The translations under genes were made by a program, and so were the position numbers. Source: Curvibacter lanceolatus ATCC 14669 (GTDB lineage: Bacteria; Pseudomonadota; Gammaproteobacteria; Burkholderiales; Burkholderiaceae_C). From it: DNA of 64,000 nt. Of this stretch, positions 36,091-44,998 are shown piece by piece (within the stretch, counting starts at the first letter, position 1; every line of letters starts with the position of its first letter). The stretch covers positions 1 through 64,000 of the forward strand of contig NZ_KB906276.1 of the NCBI RefSeq assembly GCF_000381265.1, given 5' to 3'. Below the pieces are notes generated by a model. It did not search any database. It was not told where the DNA came from and was given only the letters and a program-made list of their open reading frames with translations.

Positions 36091-36444
36091 TCAGTCGATG
36101 GGCTGGGTCGCGGCGGGCGCCACCGCCACTTCCACCCGGCCACCCACGACGCGCACCGGGAAGGCGCGCACCGCCTCGGTCACCGGGGCCTTGCAGGGCG
36201 CTCCGGTGCGCAGCTCGAAGGTGCCCTGGTGAAGCGGGCATTCCACGCAACCGTCCTCAACCCAGCCGTCGGACAGCTTGGCCGCGCCGTGGGTGCAGAG
36301 GTCATACAGCGCGAACAGCTCTTCGCCCTGGCGGAACACCGCGATCGGCAGGCCATCGGCCAGCACGGGCCAGGCCGCGCCGTCGGGAAAGTCATCAGGC
36401 TCGCCGACGTCGTGCCAGGCCATGTGGGAGGTGTCTGTGTTCAT
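36091..36444 (-). CDS. Rieske [2Fe-2S] ferredoxin of a ring-hydroxylating dioxygenase
   Basis: This 117-aa protein has the complete Rieske ligand set: Cys50 and His52 in CTHG, Cys69 and His72 in CPLHQG, with a 16-residue spacing as in naphthalene-dioxygenase-type ferredoxins. It passes electrons from a reductase to the oxygenase. ATG 36444 is 10 bases downstream of the beta-subunit stop with GGAGG-like bases before it. No reductase gene is found in the window, so electrons must come from a protein encoded elsewhere. Confidence 0.92.
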   Translation of the reverse strand: MNTDTSHMAWHDVGEPDDFPDGAAWPVLADGLPIAVFRQGEELFALYDLCTHGAAKLSDGWVEDGCVECPLHQGTFELRTGAPCKAPVTEAVRAFPVRVVGGRVEVAVAPAATQPID

Positions 36445-36454
36445 GGTGGGCTCC

Positions 36455-36931
36455 TCAGATCGGCGTGGCCAGCAGGGTTTGCACGCGCAGCGTGTCGAAC
36501 ACCACGCGCTTCTTGCGATAGCGCCATTCACCGTCCACCCGCACCAGTTCATCAAGGTAGGTGCCCGCCTGGTAGACGTTGGATTCGCCCGCCTGGCCGG
36601 TGATGACGACGACGTAGCTGGACGTGGTGGTGACCACCTCACCGTCGTGGCTGGTGATGACCAGGCCCGAGGTCATGTGGCGGTAGGTGTGACCCTCGTA
36701 GATGTTGGCGTGGCGCAGCGACAGCACGCGGTCGCGCAGCATCTTGCGGTTGCGGCAATAGACCACTGGCGCGGGCAGGCCGGCGTCCACGTTTTCCTTC
36801 GGAATGATCTCGTAGCGGCAGTCTTCGGTGAAGAACTCGGTCCAGGCCTCAAGTTGAAGGTTGTCCAGTGTGCTGACATAGCGGGCCTGGAGTTCGCTCA
36901 GCTCCAGCCAGAGTTGCAGGTTGGCGTTCAT
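36455..36931 (-). CDS. Aromatic-ring-hydroxylating dioxygenase beta subunit
   Basis: This 158-aa protein has the small-subunit fold wording LQARYVSTLDNLQLEAWTEFFTEDCRYEIIPKENVDAG and VFDTLRVQTLLATPI. It is structural and stabilises the alpha3beta3 oxygenase. It lies 4 bases after the alpha-subunit gene. The text resembles the anthranilate/salicylate-type group (AndAd, NagH); this is a recollection, not a database match. Confidence 0.9.
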   Translation of the reverse strand: MNANLQLWLELSELQARYVSTLDNLQLEAWTEFFTEDCRYEIIPKENVDAGLPAPVVYCRNRKMLRDRVLSLRHANIYEGHTYRHMTSGLVITSHDGEVVTTTSSYVVVITGQAGESNVYQAGTYLDELVRVDGEWRYRKKRVVFDTLRVQTLLATPI

Positions 36932-36935
36932 GTGC

Positions 36936-38201
36936 TCAGTACCCCATCAGTTTCTGGTAGCCCATCCAGAAGCGGCGGATGAGGTTCTCGGTGATCAGTG
37001 TTTCTTGCTGCTCCGGTGCGTCGCGTGCCATGTCCAGCACGGACAGGGCGTCTGCATCGCGCACCGTGCCGCGCTGGACCAGCTCGGTGGCCTCGGTGTC
37101 TTCCATCGAGATGTAGCCCGCCGGGCCCACCAGGTTGGCCTGCAGCAGGCGCAACTCACGCATCTCGGGCGTGTCGTCGGCATAGCCGAAAAAGTGGAAC
37201 ACCAGCTCGAAGTTGTTCGGGCCCTTGGGCAGCAGTTGGCGTGCCACCAGCGTGTTGTGGATCTGCTGCACCACCAACTGCGGAAAGATCGGCTGGATGT
37301 GGTTGGTGGTGAGCTCGTCAAACTCTTTGATCTGGCCCAGCAGCTCGGGGTCTTCCAGCCTGAAGCCGTCGTCCATCGAGCGGATGTTCTGCGCGTTGTA
37401 GGCTGCGGCGGTGTCGCCGGCCTCCTCCAGCTTGGTCGCGGTGATGATGCTGTGCAGACCGTGCGTGGCGTCCGGGATCGAGCGGGCCTTCATGCCCACC
37501 CGGAAGATGTTGAAGGTGGTGTGGAACAGGTGCAGCAGGCTGGCGTGGTAGGGGTCTTTGACGTTCTCGAGGTACAGCTTCCAGTTGCTCTTGGAGTACT
37601 GGCGTGTGCAGCCCAGGTACTCGATGGGCTTGTGGAACAGGCGGTCGATCCAGGGCCGCATCTCGGCGCCCAGGTACTCGGGCAGCGGCGGGGTGTCGTC
37701 ACTGAAGGTGGCGAACATCAGGCCCTTGTAGCTGTCCACGCGCAGCTTGTGCAAGCCATGGCCCTCGGGGCTGAAATCCTTCGGCATGCCGGCCTGGCCC
37801 TTCTGGCCACGGCGAAAAGGCACGCCCTGCAGATCGCCCTCGCAGGAGTAGCTCCACTGGTGGTACACGCAGGTGTGCGATGCGGCGCTGCCGCGCTTTT
37901 CGCGGCACACCACCGCGCCACGGTGCGCGCAGCGGTTGACCCAGCTGGCCAGGCCGGTGGCCGTGCGCGTGACCACCACGGGGGTGTCGCCCACAAAAGT
38001 GCTCTTGAAATCGTTGACCTTGGGGATCTCAGCCTCCAGGCCCAGAAAGCTCCAGACCGGCCCGCGGTAGATGCGCTCCTGTTCACGCTCGTAGACCTCC
38101 TGCGAGCTGAACACGCGGTAGGGCACGCGCGAGCCGTCTTGCTGCGGAAAATGCACCGCGCGGCCCAAGGGAGGCGGGGCACTGATGACTTGTTCGGACA
38201 T
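36936..38201 (-). CDS. Aromatic-ring-hydroxylating dioxygenase alpha subunit
   Basis: This 421-aa catalytic subunit has the Rieske ligands Cys91-x-His93 and Cys111-x2-His114 (17-residue spacing) and the mononuclear iron ligands in DPYHASLLH (Asp216 bridge, His219, His224). It inserts oxygen into an aromatic ring. By length and by the alpha-beta-ferredoxin order it resembles the three-component anthranilate 1,2-dioxygenase (AndAc) and salicylate hydroxylases; the real substrate is unresolved. It is preceded by an AraC-family gene on the same strand and followed by a Liv-type importer. Confidence 0.92.
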   Translation of the reverse strand: MSEQVISAPPPLGRAVHFPQQDGSRVPYRVFSSQEVYEREQERIYRGPVWSFLGLEAEIPKVNDFKSTFVGDTPVVVTRTATGLASWVNRCAHRGAVVCREKRGSAASHTCVYHQWSYSCEGDLQGVPFRRGQKGQAGMPKDFSPEGHGLHKLRVDSYKGLMFATFSDDTPPLPEYLGAEMRPWIDRLFHKPIEYLGCTRQYSKSNWKLYLENVKDPYHASLLHLFHTTFNIFRVGMKARSIPDATHGLHSIITATKLEEAGDTAAAYNAQNIRSMDDGFRLEDPELLGQIKEFDELTTNHIQPIFPQLVVQQIHNTLVARQLLPKGPNNFELVFHFFGYADDTPEMRELRLLQANLVGPAGYISMEDTEATELVQRGTVRDADALSVLDMARDAPEQQETLITENLIRRFWMGYQKLMGY

Positions 38202-38460
38202 GGGGGGCTCCTGTTGAAAGCACTGGTACCCAGTCTAGAAATCCACAGGGCCCGCCGCTATCCACTACCGGCAATGCACCTGAGCGGGCTGTCCGCTTCC
38301 GGAATGCCTTGCCTGAATCGGACAGCGCGGCAGCCCCTTGGAGGGGGCGTTGCCCGTACTGGACAGGCACTGCGGGCGAGCCCCGAAGGCGTAAACCGTG
38401 AGCACCCGCTGGCCAGAGGACCGTGAGAAGGCAGCGAGAGGACCGAGAGAAGACGGCCCG

Positions 38461-39516
38461 TCAGTGCCGGCGCAGGCCGGTCTCGCTGGGCAGCTCGCCA
38501 AACCGTTCGCGGTAGTAGGCCGAGAAGCGCCCCAGATGCCCAAAGCCATACTCCAGCGCGCAGGTGGTGACGCTGGCGTTGGCATCGCTTTGCAGGTGCG
38601 CGCGCACCGCATCGAGGCGCATGGCGCGCAACAACTCCATCGGCGAGGCCCCCCGGTGCCGCTGGCACAGCATGGTGAGGGTTCGAATGCTCACGCCCGA
38701 AGCCTGGGCCAGGTCGACCAGCGCCAGCGGGGCCGCCAGGCGACGCCGCATGTAGGCCTCCATGGCGTCCAGCCGCGCATACGCAGACGACTCGCTGATG
38801 CTGATTGCCTGGTGGGGCGAACGCGTGACCGCTGAGGTCGATGGGTCGGCGCCCATCCCCGAGTGCGTTCGCAGAAACAAGGCCACATTGCGCTCGAAAT
38901 GGTCCACCCAGACGCCGTGCGCCTGGCTGCCGTTGGGCAGCGCCGTGGTGTGCACCAGGGACTGGACCAGCGAGCGCCAGGGGCCTTCATGAGGCGTGGA
39001 CATGAGGGCCGCCGAGGGCAGGTTCAGCTCGCCCGGCGACGAGGCATCGCACTCGCGCAACAGGCTGTGGGGCACCTTCAGGATGAACTGTTCGGAGCCC
39101 CGCTCCCACCACATGCGAATGCTCTTGCGGGGCGCGATCAGGGCCGTGCGGCCCTGCGGAATGGACACCCGCACGCCATCAGCCTCGATTTCGGTGCCCC
39201 CGCGCAGCGACAGATGCACCAGCGCAAAGTCCTGGAACGGCCGGGGCCGCACCTCCACCTCGGCGCCATAGCGCAGCACGAACATCTCCATGCGCCGCAT
39301 GCCGGCTTTGTACATGGCGGTGTCCACCGCACCGTGGCGCCAGCGAAGGTCGTGGTCTGACAACTCCCGCGCCACCTGGTCGTGCGAATCCACCTGCGCA
39401 TCTGAACGAAAGAGGCAGTGCTGGTAGAGGTGGCTGAGATCAAGGGATCCAGCCGGGGGCAGGGGTGCAGACTGGGTTTGCATCGCGGGCATGGACCGTG
39501 GCAGGAACGCCAACAT
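38461..39516 (-). CDS. AraC/XylS-family regulator
   Basis: This protein of up to 351 aa has an N-terminal cupin-like sensing part (residues 60-200) and a C-terminal AraC domain (LALVDLAQASGVSIRTLTMLCQRHRGASPMELLRAMRLDAVRAHL; TTCALEYGFGHLGRFSAYYRERFGELPSETG). In-frame ATGs at 39492 and 39483 are other possible starts; none has a clear ribosome site. It is 259 bases upstream of the oxygenase alpha gene. AndR, a known AraC-type activator, controls anthranilate dioxygenase genes, so a matching role here is plausible. Confidence 0.85.
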   Translation of the reverse strand: MLAFLPRSMPAMQTQSAPLPPAGSLDLSHLYQHCLFRSDAQVDSHDQVARELSDHDLRWRHGAVDTAMYKAGMRRMEMFVLRYGAEVEVRPRPFQDFALVHLSLRGGTEIEADGVRVSIPQGRTALIAPRKSIRMWWERGSEQFILKVPHSLLRECDASSPGELNLPSAALMSTPHEGPWRSLVQSLVHTTALPNGSQAHGVWVDHFERNVALFLRTHSGMGADPSTSAVTRSPHQAISISESSAYARLDAMEAYMRRRLAAPLALVDLAQASGVSIRTLTMLCQRHRGASPMELLRAMRLDAVRAHLQSDANASVTTCALEYGFGHLGRFSAYYRERFGELPSETGLRRH

Positions 39517-40342
39517 GGGTCGGGTTGATCTGAATCAAATCGCAAGATGCATGCCACTGCTAAGCCACGGCACCTCCGGCATGGGTTTTCCAGCCAGGGG
39601 CCGGCGGGTGCGCTGCGGAGCAACGGGCTGCCGACGGTGGTGCTTTGGCTGTAGGAGCGGGTGTTGAAGTGGGTGGATGCCTTGCCTGATTGGGGGCCTT
39701 GCTGCGCGAAAGCGGTGCAGGTGGCGTGTCCGGTGGTTCAGCATGCACCAAATGGTGCTCGTGCAAGCGATCGAGCGGGATCAGGCCCACACTGCCACCA
39801 ACCGGGGCCGAGCACCTCGAAAGTGCGTTGATGCGCGATCACGGTTGACCGACACCTGACTCAGCGCCGCCCCCGGCCAACCGGCCCCCAGCAGCATTGG
39901 CCCGCGCTGAACCTGGCGCCGCGACAGCCTCCAGCGACAAGGCCCCTGTGCCCGGCGCGATGCGCGCTTCGGCAGGTCAAGCTAGGAAAAGTGGACCTAG
40001 GCATAGCACACCCGCGACAAGTTCAGGTATTTGATCCTGGCCAATTGAGAGGGACTCGAGGTGTGTGGCGACACCTTGTCACCCCCTCCAACTCCATGGT
40101 GGCGCCGGGGCAAGACATGGGCGTCTTGGGTGGGCCTGGTTGGCCACTCGCTGATGACTGGGCCGGGTTGTTGAGCATCGCAGCGTGGTCAGGACCTGGT
40201 CAGTGAGCGACAGCTAAGGTCGTCATGACAGAAGTCGGCCCCTCACCGAAGCCGTGCAATCCGGCATCGCTGGATCTGGCACCTGACGCGGAAGAAGTGA
40301 TGGGCGACCGCAAGTGACTCGAGACTTTCAAAAGGAGCTGCC
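39517..40342. other. Gene-poor 826-base interval
   Basis: No frame here has a ribosome site plus family resemblance. A short frame at 39991-40206 (+, 71 codons) and two overlapping minus-strand frames at 39535-39790 have odd composition (Pro/His/Arg-rich) and look like noise or worn remnants. A small hairpin AGGTGT-GTGGCG-ACACCT lies near 40057-40075. AAAAGGAGCT at about 40330-40339 is the ribosome site of the next gene. The region may carry an eroded mobile element, but no inverted repeats or transposase were found. Confidence 0.5.
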
Positions 40343-40831
40343 ATGAAAGCACTGCATTACAGCCTGACGCTCACACTGCCCCTGCTGGCCTGCGCCATCC
40401 AGCCTGCCCCGGCCCAGCCAGCGCCCCAAGCCGTGCGCGTGCAGTACCGGGCCGAGCACCCAGCCTATCTACACGCGCTGAGCGACCTGCGCGGCGCGCG
40501 ATGGTTGCTTTCGCACCGACCGGGCGACTTGCGGGTGACCGTGGACGAAGAGGCTGCGGTTGATCGCATCAATGAAGGCATCAGCGAAATCAAGCGTGCG
40601 GCCTTCGATGACGGCAAGAACCTGGACGACCATCCACCCGTTGACCAGCACCTGGATGGTCGTGGGCGACTGAACCGGGCCATGGAGCTGCTGCGCAAGG
40701 CGCGCAATGACATCGCCCGTGAAGAAGACTATGCCGATGTCCGTGGCCTGCGTGATCGCGCGATCCACCACATCGACGAGGCCATCCATGCCACCGATCT
40801 GGCCCTGCGCGACGCCAGCCGCAGCCTGTAG
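40343..40831 (+). CDS. Small exported protein of unknown function
   Basis: This 162-aa protein has a signal peptide of about 26 residues (ending APAQPAP) and an all-helical mature part containing HPAYLHALSDLRGARWLLSHRPGD, RAAFDDGKNLDDHPPVD and GLRDRAIHHIDEAIHATDLAL. This wording recurs in periplasmic proteins of unknown function in Burkholderiales. AAAGGAGCT lies 6 bases before the ATG. It stands alone, 91 bases before the GH79-like gene. No function can be assigned. Confidence 0.75.
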   Translation: MKALHYSLTLTLPLLACAIQPAPAQPAPQAVRVQYRAEHPAYLHALSDLRGARWLLSHRPGDLRVTVDEEAAVDRINEGISEIKRAAFDDGKNLDDHPPVDQHLDGRGRLNRAMELLRKARNDIAREEDYADVRGLRDRAIHHIDEAIHATDLALRDASRSL

Positions 40832-40922
40832 AAAGACAGCGCAGCGCCCCGAAGCGAACCAGGTTCAGGTTAGCGACGCTGCCCCACTTCTGGCTTTCCC
40901 CCCAACAGACCGCCATTGATCC

Positions 40923-42410
40923 ATGCAAACACAGCCCCCCACCTCGGAAGCCCGCCGCCGCCTGATGCAATGGATGGGCGCCTTCGCCACCACAGAATTG
41001 CTGGGCGCTTGCGGGGGTGGCGGCGGTGGCGGCGGAAATCCGGCGCCTTCGCCCGCCCCTCCGCCGGCCGTGGCTCCGGGCACACCGGTGGTGAGCGCCA
41101 CCGGCAGCCTGGGTGGAGCAACAGGTGCCACCCTGTCGAGCCGGTTTGCGGGTCTGAGCTATGAAAAGACCCGCCTGGCGATCCCCTTGTTCTCGGCCGG
41201 CAATACGGCGCTCATCCGACTGCTGCAACGCTTGGGGCCGGGGGTTCTGCGCATCGGTGCCACCGGCGTCGACCTGAGCAGCTGGAATGGACTGGTGCCC
41301 GGCCTGACCCCGATCACGCCAGCACAAATCGACGCCTTTGCGGCCTGCATGCAAGCCGCGGGCTGGCAGGTGATCTATGGCATCAACATGGCCAACAACA
41401 CCCCCGCCAATGCGGCGGCTGAGGCCAGCCATGTGGCGTCACGCCTGGGCAGTGCCTTGCTGGCCTGGGAGATCGGCAACGAACCCGACCTGTACCACAG
41501 CAATGGCGACCGGCCCAGCACATGGAGCTATGCCGACTATCTGAGCGAGTGGCGTGCGCTGCGCTCTGCAGTTGCGGCTGCCGTTCCCGGCGTGCCGTTC
41601 TCAGGCCCCGCGGCCGCCTACGACACGGCGCGCTTCACGGTCCCCTTTGCGCGCGACGCCGGGGCCGGTGTGCCGCTTCTGACCCAACACTACTACCGCG
41701 CCAACGGCCAGGACACCAGTTCCACTCTGGACCTGCTGCTGTCAGCCGATGCGGCATTGCCCGGCCGCCTGCAAAGCCTGGTTGCCGCCGCACGCACTGC
41801 GGGCATGGCCAACGGCCTGCGTCTCGCTGAATGCAACAGCTTCTACAACGGCGGGGCGCCCAACGTCAGCAATGCATTCGGCACCGCCTTGTGGGTGTTG
41901 GATTTTCTGTTCACCTGTGCGGTCAACGGCTGCACCGGCGTGAACCTGCACGGTGGGGGCAACGGCAGCGGCTACACCCCTATCGCCGACAGCAACGGCA
42001 TCATTGTTGCTGCCCGACCCGAATACCACGGCATGCTGATGTTCAGCCTGGCAGCCGCCGGCATGGCACGGGCTGGCGTGCTCAATCTTGCGAGCGACTT
42101 CAACGCCAGCCTGTGGGGTGTGCAACGAAGCGATGGTGGGATCAACCTCTTGGTGCTGAACAAAGACCGCAACCGAGCGCTGCAGGCAACGGTGAGCACG
42201 GGGCTGGGCGCCTCGGCACCCGCATCATTCGACCCCCTCTGGTTGACGGGAACCTCCATGGATGCCCCCACCGGCCAGATGCTGGGCGGCAGCACGGTCG
42301 CCCCCGATGGCAGTTGGCAGGCGCAAGGCATGGCCGCGGTACCGACCCGTGACGGCAGCGTGAGCGTGCTCCTGCCGCCGGCCACTGCGGTGCTGTTGCG
42401 CTCGCTCTAG
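40923..42410 (+). CDS. GH79-like glycoside hydrolase, predicted lipoprotein
   Basis: This 495-aa protein starts with basic residues, a hydrophobic segment and a lipobox LLGAC (Cys30), followed by eight glycines and a Pro-rich linker. The catalytic (beta/alpha)8 part has WEIGNEPDLY with acid/base Glu187 and RLAECNSFY with candidate nucleophile Glu303, as in GH79 beta-glucuronidase/heparanase-type enzymes; a C-terminal beta domain follows. It probably acts on a uronic-acid-containing glycan at the cell surface. No neighbouring sugar genes support this. The start is ATG 40923; no strong ribosome site is visible. Confidence 0.75.
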   Translation: MQTQPPTSEARRRLMQWMGAFATTELLGACGGGGGGGGNPAPSPAPPPAVAPGTPVVSATGSLGGATGATLSSRFAGLSYEKTRLAIPLFSAGNTALIRLLQRLGPGVLRIGATGVDLSSWNGLVPGLTPITPAQIDAFAACMQAAGWQVIYGINMANNTPANAAAEASHVASRLGSALLAWEIGNEPDLYHSNGDRPSTWSYADYLSEWRALRSAVAAAVPGVPFSGPAAAYDTARFTVPFARDAGAGVPLLTQHYYRANGQDTSSTLDLLLSADAALPGRLQSLVAAARTAGMANGLRLAECNSFYNGGAPNVSNAFGTALWVLDFLFTCAVNGCTGVNLHGGGNGSGYTPIADSNGIIVAARPEYHGMLMFSLAAAGMARAGVLNLASDFNASLWGVQRSDGGINLLVLNKDRNRALQATVSTGLGASAPASFDPLWLTGTSMDAPTGQMLGGSTVAPDGSWQAQGMAAVPTRDGSVSVLLPPATAVLLRSL

Positions 42411-42532
42411 GTGCTCGAGGCCACCGCGGGCACCAAGCACCCTGCCCTGCCGCGCGCCAACGGGAAATGGGTGGCTGCACCTGCGAATCACTGGACCTGC
42501 CCCCTGTAACCGGCTCTGCGTCAAAGGCAAGA

Positions 42533-43507
42533 TCACTCCGGTTTGAAACCTGCCGCCTTCAGCAGCTCGCTGCCCTGCGTCACCTCCGACACGATAAAGC
42601 GCTGGAACTGCTCCGTGGTTTCGGTGACAGGCTCGATGCCCAATGCGCTGAGCCCGCCTGCGCGGGCGATGTCAACCACCGCGGCATTGATCGCCTTGTT
42701 CAAGGCCAAGACCCGCTCAGGCGGGGTGCCACGGGGCGCCCAGACGCCGTACCAGGAGGCATAGGCATACCGGCCCAGCCCGCTTTCGGCCATGGTGGGC
42801 ACCTCGGGGGCCAGCGCGCTGCGCTTGACCGAGGTGACCGCAATGGGCCGCACCTTGCCCGACTTGGCCAGGGGCAGCAGCGAGATCATGGAGTCGAGCA
42901 GCAGGTTCACATGCCCACCGGCCACATCCACCAGGGCCGGTTGCGTGCCCTTGTAGGCCACATAGGTGAAATTGACCTGCCCCATGCGCGCCAGCAGCAA
43001 CGTTGCCAGATGACTGGGGGCACCCGATGCTGGGATGGCGGCGGTCCACCCCTCCGGCTTGGTGCGTGCGGCCGCCAGCACGTCTGACAGTTTTCTGGCT
43101 TCCTGATCAGGGGCGATCACCAGCATCAGGGGGGCTTCGCCGACGCGGGCAATCGGCGCGAAGTCGGTCTGGGGGTCGTAGGGCGGGTTTTTCAGGACCT
43201 GGCGCGCGTAGATGTGGGTGGCGGCCGAAAACAGCAGGGTATAGCCATCGGCGGGCGAGGTCTGGACGTACTTGCCCCCCAGGGTGCCACTGGCGCCGGC
43301 GCGGTTCTCGACGATCACCGGCAAGCCCAGCTGCTTGCCCAGTTGGTGGGCCAGCAGGCGGGCTGCAGAATCCACACCGCCACCGGCGGCAAACGGCACG
43401 ACGATGCGCAACATGCGGTCGGGCTCGGGAAAGGTGGCCGCCTGGGCCAGGATCGGGCTGGCCAGGCCCGCCAAGGCGCCCAGCATCTGTCTTCTCGATG
43501 TCTTCAT
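42533..43507 (-). CDS. Bug-type (TctC) periplasmic solute receptor
   Basis: This is the third Bug receptor, 324 aa from ATG 43507, with GGAG 8 bases upstream. A twin-arginine-like start (TSRRQMLGALAGLASPILAQA) precedes MLRIVVPFAAGGGVD, ENRAGASGTLGG and YVAYKGTQPALVDVAGGHVN. It is the last gene of the minus-strand hydantoinase block, 43 bases beyond the GTPase stop, so it may supply that pathway's substrate. The ligand is unknown. Confidence 0.88.
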   Translation of the reverse strand: MKTSRRQMLGALAGLASPILAQAATFPEPDRMLRIVVPFAAGGGVDSAARLLAHQLGKQLGLPVIVENRAGASGTLGGKYVQTSPADGYTLLFSAATHIYARQVLKNPPYDPQTDFAPIARVGEAPLMLVIAPDQEARKLSDVLAAARTKPEGWTAAIPASGAPSHLATLLLARMGQVNFTYVAYKGTQPALVDVAGGHVNLLLDSMISLLPLAKSGKVRPIAVTSVKRSALAPEVPTMAESGLGRYAYASWYGVWAPRGTPPERVLALNKAINAAVVDIARAGGLSALGIEPVTETTEQFQRFIVSEVTQGSELLKAAGFKPE

Positions 43508-43550
43508 TCTTGTCTCCAGGGTTGTCACGCTATCAGGTCAAACCGGTTGT

Positions 43551-44621
43551 TCACACCGGTCTAGGCCGGCTGCGGCGCCGGGCCATCACGTCGAGGGTGC
43601 TTTCGAGCACGTCCCGGCTCAGGCCTCGGGTGATGAACACCAAGCGGGTACGGTGGTCTTCGGAAGGCCAGGCCGGCAGGGTTTCGGGGGGGTGAAACAG
43701 GTGCTGCACGGCATGGACCACCATCGGTGTATCAGGCGACTGCGCGATCTGAACCAGGCCCTTAAAGCGCAACAGCTTCTCGCCCTGCGACGCCACCACC
43801 AGATCCAGCCACTGGGCAAAGCCCTCCAGGTCCAGCGGCTCATGGCGTACCAGCACAAAGCTCTGCACATCCGCGAGGTGGCTCGGCAGCTCGTCTGGCG
43901 CCCCTACCGGGTGGTAGAAATGAACCTGCTCTGATGAGGCCGGATCGGGCCTGGGCGACAACAGGCGCTGGCGCAAGATCTCCAGCAAGGGGCCCAGGTC
44001 CGCGCGGCCAGCCTGGCGCACGCGCGCCGCCGGATTGAGTTGGGCCAGGCATTGCAGCAAAGGCCCGGTGGCCCCGGGATCGGCCAGCAGGTCGAGCTTG
44101 GTGAGCCACACCTCATCGGCAGCCGCCAACTGGGCCAGGGCCTCGGGATGCCGCTCCAGGCTTTGGAGCCCCAGCACGGCATCGACGGTGCAAAGCACGG
44201 TGCCCAATCGGTAGCGCTGCGACAGCAAGGGGTCCAGCATCAGGGTGCGCAAAATGGGCCCGGGCTCCGCCAGGCCACTGGTTTCGATCACCACCCGCTG
44301 GATCGCCTGGCCGGGGCGGTCCAGCAAGGTGCCGAGCGCTTTCACCAGGTCGCCCCGCACGGCACAGCAGAGGCAGCCATTGGGCAGCAACACCACATCG
44401 TCGGCCGAGGCGGCTGTGAGCAGCTCGTGGTCCAGGCCCGTCTCACCGAACTCGTTGACGATGACCGCGGTTCCCGCCAGGTCGGCAGACGACAGCAGCC
44501 GGTTCAGCAGCGTGGTCTTGCCGCTGCCCAGGAAGCCCGTGAGCACGCTGACCGGCACCCGGGGCCCCGAAGGCTGAGGCTGTGCTTGGGCCTGCAACAG
44601 GGCCGAGAAATGACCGCTCAT
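43551..44621 (-). CDS. COG0523 (CobW-type) GTPase
   Basis: This 356-aa protein of the G3E metallochaperone GTPase family has the P-loop GFLGSGKTT (residues 29-37), NEFGE in switch I, the conserved metal-binding CLCC (Cys83, Cys85, Cys86) and a C-terminal CobW_C domain. Relatives deliver Zn, Co or Ni to client enzymes using GTP. It overlaps the 126-aa CxC protein gene by 4 bases and is part of the hydantoinase operon. This suggests that it metallates a product of that operon. The ATG at 44621 is chosen over a longer open frame that shadows upstream genes. Confidence 0.9.
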   Translation of the reverse strand: MSGHFSALLQAQAQPQPSGPRVPVSVLTGFLGSGKTTLLNRLLSSADLAGTAVIVNEFGETGLDHELLTAASADDVVLLPNGCLCCAVRGDLVKALGTLLDRPGQAIQRVVIETSGLAEPGPILRTLMLDPLLSQRYRLGTVLCTVDAVLGLQSLERHPEALAQLAAADEVWLTKLDLLADPGATGPLLQCLAQLNPAARVRQAGRADLGPLLEILRQRLLSPRPDPASSEQVHFYHPVGAPDELPSHLADVQSFVLVRHEPLDLEGFAQWLDLVVASQGEKLLRFKGLVQIAQSPDTPMVVHAVQHLFHPPETLPAWPSEDHRTRLVFITRGLSRDVLESTLDVMARRRSRPRPV

Positions 44622-44998
44622 GCTCCGGCCCCCCCGCCATGCAGCGCCTTGAACGAGGTCAGCGTCTTTTCGACACGGGGCAGCACCCAGTCGCACACCG
44701 GCGCGGGCAGTTCGCCCTCGCTGGCTTGCTGCAGCAGCACCAGCAGCGGTGAAGGCGGCCAACCTGCCGCCTGCTGGCTGCGGAAGTACGCAGCCACCGC
44801 GGGCAAATCGCTGCGCAGCGCGGCATCTTCGAGGTAGTCGACGATGTCGAGCTCGAAATCCTCCAGGCGCAGGCTGATGCCCCCCGCCCCGCAGCCACAG
44901 GACATCCCCAAGGCCACGTGACGGATCGACAGCTCGCTCCACAGGCTGACCAGCCTGGCCGCCTGCATGAGCTGCTCTTCGGCCATGGCGAGGCTCAC
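44618..44998 (-). CDS. Small CxC-containing protein of unknown function in hydantoinase operon
   Basis: This 126-aa acidic protein has no signal peptide and one striking segment, LGMSCGCGAGGISLRLEDFELDIVDYL (Cys34 and Cys36 and several Asp/Glu nearby). It overlaps the hydantoinase B gene and the GTPase gene by 4 bases each, so translation of all three is coupled. Acetone and acetophenone carboxylases, which are HyuA/HyuB relatives, also carry a small extra subunit that binds metal. A similar role as a small subunit or metal handover partner is possible but not shown. Confidence 0.7.
   Translation of the reverse strand: MSLAMAEEQLMQAARLVSLWSELSIRHVALGMSCGCGAGGISLRLEDFELDIVDYLEDAALRSDLPAVAAYFRSQQAAGWPPSPLLVLLQQASEGELPAPVCDWVLPRVEKTLTSFKALHGGGAGA

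Noticed and set aside
39991-40206. Possible 71-aa plus-strand gene in the gene-poor interval
   Set aside because: No ribosome site, no family resemblance and odd composition; listed only within the interval description.
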